A stretch of DNA of 64,000 bases from Paraburkholderia sp. PREW-6R. GTDB lineage: Bacteria; Pseudomonadota; Gammaproteobacteria; Burkholderiales; Burkholderiaceae. This document shows positions 60,085 through 64,000 of the stretch, in pieces. A program made the translations under genes and the position numbers. The notes under the pieces were generated by a model. That model searched no databases and was not told the DNA's origin. It saw nothing but the letters and a program-made list of their open reading frames with translations. Numbering within the stretch: position 1 is the first letter of the stretch; every line of letters begins with the position of its first letter. The stretch covers positions 1,674,001-1,738,000 of the forward strand of contig NZ_CP155074.1 of assembly GCF_039621805.1 (NCBI RefSeq), given 5' to 3'.

Positions 60085-60810
60085 TCAGCCCTCGACTGCT
60101 TCCTTCAATCCGCTTCGCTCGCAATACTCGATCAATCCGTCGATCAGCTCGGCAGGGTTACCCTGAATCGCGGGACCGTGCATCGGAAAGATCCATTCAA
60201 TATCGTATTTTTTTATTTTATTCAGAGCGTGACGCAAATGATCGACCGACGGTAAATAGCCTGATTTCTCGATCGACGCGACAATGTCCGGCAACGCGTT
60301 GCCGCTGCCTGCGTCGACAGGGCCGAATCTCATGAAGATATCGGACGAGAAAAGCGCCTTCAGGCGCGGTACATAAATCACCAGCGAATCCCACTGATGA
60401 ACGTGCTTGGCGAAGATCGGAATGAACGATTCTTCGTTGATGGTGACCGGAGCCTCGTCTTTGAGCGGCTTCGTTTTGACGGAGAAAACGTCGGCAAGCG
60501 CGTGCGAGCAGATTGGATGCGCGTAAGCGACCAGATTCCTGTTCAGCGTCATGAACTCCGGCAATGCGCCCATTTCGTCCGCTTCGAAATGCGGCACGAT
60601 TACACTGCCCACCGAGCCGACATCGATCCCTGCCGCTTGCAGATTCGATTTCAGTAGCGGAAAGTCGCTCCTCATTCCCGTCTCGATGCAGACAACGCCG
60701 CCAGAAGGCGTTTTCAGAAAGAACTGGCTGAAACTCAGCTTGAGCTTGTCGATAAAGATGCTGTTGCGGTAAACATGGTCCGCAAAAACATCCACTTTCG
60801 AGGTGGTCAT
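60085..60810 (-). CDS. Stand-alone diiron oxygen-binding protein of the metallo-beta-lactamase fold
   Basis: A 241-residue protein like the diiron half of flavodiiron proteins. Likely ligands are H74, E76 and D78 (VPHFEADEMG), H138 (HVHQWDS), D157 (LFSSDIF) and H211 (PMHGPA). The usual second His of the HxExDH motif is Glu79. No flavodoxin domain is attached. Relatives (ODP) bind oxygen or nitric oxide, some in signalling. It overlaps the preceding gene by 4 bp (ATGA), so the two are coupled. Confidence 0.8.
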   Translation of the reverse strand: MTTSKVDVFADHVYRNSIFIDKLKLSFSQFFLKTPSGGVVCIETGMRSDFPLLKSNLQAAGIDVGSVGSVIVPHFEADEMGALPEFMTLNRNLVAYAHPICSHALADVFSVKTKPLKDEAPVTINEESFIPIFAKHVHQWDSLVIYVPRLKALFSSDIFMRFGPVDAGSGNALPDIVASIEKSGYLPSVDHLRHALNKIKKYDIEWIFPMHGPAIQGNPAELIDGLIEYCERSGLKEAVEG

Positions 60811-61412
60811 TGACGTGTCTCCATCGCTGTCTCGAACTGCGCAAGTGCAATGCTTCCGCGCTTTCCAAACTTCTCCAGATAAGCGCGGACATAGTTGTCG
60901 TTACCGTGCAGGAACGCAATGTCCGTTGGCACCATGTTTCGGATCGCCAGTAGCGGGACCGGCGACTGCAACGGGCGAAAATCTTTGCTCCATAGCCCCG
61001 GCTCCTCACATGCTTGAAAGAACTGACCGATCATCATGTGTCGCTCGACAAATGCGGGCTTGAGCTGCATCTGCACAGCTTCTACCGCGGCGGCAACGTC
61101 GTCAAGCCTGTTTGGCACGATGATCCGGCACTGATACACATCGTTCATTCCAGCACTCTGCTGAAATTCTTCCATGTGCTGCTCCATATCCCTCGCGAGA
61201 CACGGCACGCTTTCGGAGTAGTTTCTGTAAAACGTGATCGCGCGCTTCAGCATGGCCGTTTTTGCGAACGGGCACACATCGCCGAGCCTGCCCAGTGCCG
61301 TGTTGGGCGCGCAGAGAAAATGCTCGATCCAGGCCATCACACTGGCCAGGCTTTCATCGAGCAAAGCTTCTTCAAAAGTTAGACGTTCTGATTCCGACAG
61401 ATGCGTCGCCAT
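60807..61412 (-). CDS. Protein with CPFAK motif, DUF6875-like (tentative)
   Basis: A 201-residue cytoplasmic protein. It has VCPFAKTAMLKRAITFYRNY near 54 and a C-terminal block PVPLLAIRNMVPTDIAFLHG near 155, which I associate, with some doubt, with the DUF6875 family. The ATG at 61410-61412 is preceded by GAGG at a good distance; the frame is open 114 bp further up without a ribosome site. It is translationally coupled to the diiron protein gene, so they likely act together. Biochemical function unknown. Confidence 0.7.
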   Translation of the reverse strand: MATHLSESERLTFEEALLDESLASVMAWIEHFLCAPNTALGRLGDVCPFAKTAMLKRAITFYRNYSESVPCLARDMEQHMEEFQQSAGMNDVYQCRIIVPNRLDDVAAAVEAVQMQLKPAFVERHMMIGQFFQACEEPGLWSKDFRPLQSPVPLLAIRNMVPTDIAFLHGNDNYVRAYLEKFGKRGSIALAQFETAMETRQ

Positions 61413-61661
61413 GTTCAACCTCGTCAAATCGCTGATGCCGGTCACGCTCAGGTGACATTGACGCAGCCGCAACAGCGCGTCCGTTGGTATGTAGCCGATT
61501 AATTCCGTTATTGCCTGACACTTCAAAGGTCACTCGCGCGGACGCAGCGGGAGGTCGGGAGAGACAGGACGCAAAAAGCGACGCTGTCCGTCGCAATTAA
61601 ACCCGCGCTTGAAATCCGTACGGTCTACAGAGGTAAGCTGAAACGCAAAACCAGACCGGGA

Positions 61662-62717
61662 CTATTTCCCCGGGGACATTCCCTCACTGCGCCGCGCAAG
61701 CGGCGGTGGCATTGCATTGATCAACTGCCCCCACTCGTAGTCGTAGCGCTCGGGCAGGATAGGGGCGACGCCTGCGCCAGGCGTGAAGGTCAACTCGCCG
61801 AAGAAGATCTCGTCGTCGAATACATAAAGGTCCACACGCACATAGCCCAACTCTTCAGTCAGCCGCGTGGCGACGCGAATCACTTCATCCCAGTTCGGCA
61901 GGCGTTCGGCCGGCACCGTGCTGCATGGGTAGTCCCCCAACACGATATCCATCCGCTTCCAGTCGGTGTCGTAGAAATCGTGCCGAGGGCTGCCGAACCG
62001 GTCGGAGATCACGCCGGTCAGTACGATCGGGTCGCCCTGCTCGCGCGTGAAGATGTGCATTTTGTAATCGGCAGGGATGTTTCCCGTCCGGTCGAGCAGA
62101 AGTTGCTCGAAGTAAATCCTCGGCTTGATCGACCTGTAGTGACGTTCGCGCGACGCGAGGTAGAAGTCGGTGGCAAGCCATTCATCGGCAAGCTGTTTCA
62201 GTTGCTCGAACGACACATCGGATTTGTCCCGCACTACCTTGACGAATGCGCAACCGTGGTTCGCTTTCATCACGAAAGACGCGGGCAACGCATCGAACAC
62301 CTGCTGGGTGAACGCATCGGGTACGGCAATCAGTGGGACGAGATGCTTTTCGCCGATTGTGCTTTTCACATAGTTACGCACGGCGAGTTTGTCGGCTAGC
62401 GTGCTCCACAGCGGATCGGGATGCAGGCACCGATCGAGCATGATTTCGTTGAAGGTCTGCGCCTTCCTCATATTCGGAAAGCGTCCGACTCTTCTGCGAT
62501 GGGAAAAAAACAGAAAGACCGCGTCAGGAAGGAAAAACTTCACGCCATGGAGAACGCGTGTGCGAATTGCGCTGAACCGCTCGCCTACGCCACCTGTATG
62601 TGCGGAGCCCGACTGCGCCTGACCGCTCACCTGCGCCGGCAAACGCTGCGTCAGTCCCGGCAGAGCAGGCGACTGAGAAAAGGACGTTCGCCGCCGTAGT
62701 TTGTCAGGCGTGCTCAT
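61662..62717 (-). CDS. TupA-like ATP-grasp protein
   Basis: A 351-residue protein of the ATP-grasp fold, TupA branch. The first 50 residues are variable; then FPNMRKAQTFNEIMLDRCLH, DKLAVRNYVKSTIGEKHLVP, SFVMKANHGCAF and a final RVDLYVFDDEIFFGELTFTP (metal-binding Asp/Glu) mark the family. TupA takes part in teichuronopeptide synthesis in Gram-positives; Gram-negative relatives lie near surface-glycan genes and probably add amino acids to glycans. The ATG at 62715-62717 has GGAG upstream. Confidence 0.85.
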   Translation of the reverse strand: MSTPDKLRRRTSFSQSPALPGLTQRLPAQVSGQAQSGSAHTGGVGERFSAIRTRVLHGVKFFLPDAVFLFFSHRRRVGRFPNMRKAQTFNEIMLDRCLHPDPLWSTLADKLAVRNYVKSTIGEKHLVPLIAVPDAFTQQVFDALPASFVMKANHGCAFVKVVRDKSDVSFEQLKQLADEWLATDFYLASRERHYRSIKPRIYFEQLLLDRTGNIPADYKMHIFTREQGDPIVLTGVISDRFGSPRHDFYDTDWKRMDIVLGDYPCSTVPAERLPNWDEVIRVATRLTEELGYVRVDLYVFDDEIFFGELTFTPGAGVAPILPERYDYEWGQLINAMPPPLARRSEGMSPGK

Positions 62718-63121
62718 TGAAAGACTCCACTCGCGATAGATGAAACGAACCGGTGGCCGCCTGCATGCCCACTTCGGCTTATGTTGCAGTGAAGCATAGC
62801 CGAATAAATCCGCACACGATTTGGCGTGTCCGAAAGTCTGGAGGTCTTGGCACAATCCGGGACTTTGCTGTCTGTTGAGACGCAAAAGTTGCGCATCCGG
62901 CAATCATCGGAGGCGCTTGTGAGGAAAAATTCGCACCGTGTTTTGTCGGCTGCGACCGTAAGCCAAGGTGTTTGGCTACAGCGTCAGCACGATGAAAGGT
63001 GCGAATGAGAGCGGCCGGCCGTCGATAGGGTTAGCGCTTCGAGGTGTGCTCTATCCCGGCGGTGAAGTCAGTGCCACCCTGCGCGCCGATTTCACCGCGG
63101 CGGTGAATGATTCAATGCGCG
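62718..63121. other. Gene-free stretch before the DUF1254 gene end
   Basis: About 400 bp between the TupA-like gene start and the end of the DUF1254 gene. It must carry the promoter of the TupA-like gene. Apart from the palindrome at 63091-63107 I see nothing in it. Confidence 0.5.
63091..63107 (-). terminator. Palindrome TTCACCGC-G-GCGGTGAA after the DUF1254 gene
   Basis: Eight-bp perfect arms 14 bp past the stop codon. It may terminate transcription, but the loop is too short for a normal hairpin and no T tract follows. Confidence 0.4.
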
Positions 63122-64000
63122 TTAGTCGAGCGGTACGGGCGCGGGGAAAGTCCACGCGCCGCTGAGGATCTCGGCGCGCGGCCGATAGAGACGCACTGTG
63201 TAATTCCAGCCGGCAACCACGGGGAGGCAATTCGGCACCTGCCCGTTACAGCCGCCAAACTGCACCGTGATCGAACCGTCACCGCCTTTTTTCGCGGTGA
63301 GATTGTTGACCGAGTAGGCATTCGCCGGATTTTTCTCGAAGTAACCCTGGTCGTTATAGACGCTCACCGACCAGAACGCGTCCACCGGCACATCCTTCAC
63401 CGAGAGGCGATAGACGGTCTTTCCGTCGTTCTTCGGCGGCGTGAAGTTCAGGTACGTCGCGTCCTTGTCCGGATTGCCGCCCCAGGCCGCCGCTGCGCCA
63501 ACGAGGCGTCGTACCGGGTCCACCTCACCTTTGCGGCCGAATGCGCCCTTGAAGTCGGGAATCGTTGATGCAAGAACCAGCAACGCCTCACGCACCTTTT
63601 TCTGGCTCACCGGATCCCAGGCCGGCATCTGCAGCGCGCCGGGCGCGCTCTGGCTGACCGCAATCGCGTCTTGCAGGTTGTGTACCTGCTCGATGTCGGT
63701 TGGGCTGGCCGGATCGACGAGCGTGCGAATGGCAACCACCACGTAACGCGTGCCGACATTCTCGCGCGTCAGTGTATGCGTGCCGCCGCCGTAGAATACG
63801 TTCGGCACGTAGTGATCCTCATTGATCACCTGCATGGCCATGTAACGGGTGCCGGGGTCGGGCATCCTGATGGTGACCGCACCGGCGTCCAGGTCAAACA
63901 CACCGGACGAATAAAGCGTGTCGCGATTCAGACGGATGACCGTCTGATGATCGATCGACGCAGGTTCGCGACGATGAAGCAGTTTGCCCAACCCACCTTG
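63122..64000 (-). CDS. DUF1254/DUF1214 domain protein, 3' part (cut by window edge)
   Basis: The frame is open to the window end, giving the last 292 residues. NRDTLYSSGVFDLDAGAVTI and YMAMQVINEDHYVPNVFY come from DUF1254, and FWSVSVYNDQGYFEKN with NNLTAKKGGDGSITVQFGG from DUF1214 at the C-terminus. A TTG near 63991 is only an internal codon. These proteins are usually exported, about 350-500 residues long. The function is unknown. A pair of cysteines (GGCNGQVPNCLP) may form a disulfide. Confidence 0.88.
   Translation of the reverse strand, partial: QGGLGKLLHRREPASIDHQTVIRLNRDTLYSSGVFDLDAGAVTIRMPDPGTRYMAMQVINEDHYVPNVFYGGGTHTLTRENVGTRYVVVAIRTLVDPASPTDIEQVHNLQDAIAVSQSAPGALQMPAWDPVSQKKVREALLVLASTIPDFKGAFGRKGEVDPVRRLVGAAAAWGGNPDKDATYLNFTPPKNDGKTVYRLSVKDVPVDAFWSVSVYNDQGYFEKNPANAYSVNNLTAKKGGDGSITVQFGGCNGQVPNCLPVVAGWNYTVRLYRPRAEILSGAWTFPAPVPLD

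Overview
The window looks like chromosomal DNA of a Burkholderiaceae beta-proteobacterium, most likely Paraburkholderia/Burkholderia sensu lato. The support is the AcnD/PrpF-type 2-methylcitrate locus, a Burkholderia-type trimeric porin, an AAHS-type MFS carrier, a Hsp20-Lon pair, several LysR regulators and very high GC at third codon positions. No rRNA, tRNA, insertion sequence, phage gene or CRISPR array was recognised. The species cannot be fixed from this sequence alone.

Layout. 1-495: the 5' end of a sugar-nucleotide epimerase gene and an SMR-type flippase-like protein, both on the minus strand. 1114-8513: propionate catabolism, with prpF, acnD and prpC on the minus strand and the sigma-54 activator gene prpR divergent; a good -24/-12 promoter and two tandem palindromes lie between prpC and prpR, and prpB is not in the locus. 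8651-12781: a tartrate/D-malate-type dehydrogenase, a porin and an MFS acid carrier. 12932-18510: small secreted proteins, a type II haloacid dehalogenase, two LysR regulators and an aldo/keto reductase. 18699-24481: a sugar module made of a Gfo/Idh oxidoreductase, a sugar isomerase/epimerase and a ribose-type ABC importer. 25135-27453: a sigma-54 activator whose DNA-binding domain is internal and is followed by a long helical-repeat region. 28357-37598: a two-gene chromate transporter, a lipoprotein esterase, a Hsp20-Lon operon, NnrU, a cupin-LysR pair and a SET-domain protein. 37703-39628: a ThDP enzyme with a twin-arginine signal.

39719-53825 is a large glycoconjugate cluster. It holds a PIG-L deacetylase, two GT2, one GT4, two heptosyltransferase-like GT9 and one further glycosyltransferase, a heptose-bisphosphate phosphatase, a carbamoyltransferase and a UDP-xylose-synthase-like epimerase, mostly joined by ATGA overlaps. 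On the opposite strand inside it is an ABC exporter whose C-terminus carries a degenerate histidine-kinase ATPase-like region and a complete response-regulator receiver domain. This fusion, placed in a carbamoylated-glycan cluster, is the best candidate here for an undescribed system: an export machine that may be controlled by phosphorylation of its own receiver.

53782-64000: a RecQ-family helicase (3' end overlapping the epimerase gene), formaldehyde-dehydrogenase-type and alpha/beta-hydrolase genes, a CDF metal exporter, an RlpA-like protein, a coupled pair (CPFAK-motif protein plus stand-alone diiron beta-lactamase-fold protein), a TupA-like ATP-grasp protein and the 3' part of a DUF1254/DUF1214 protein.
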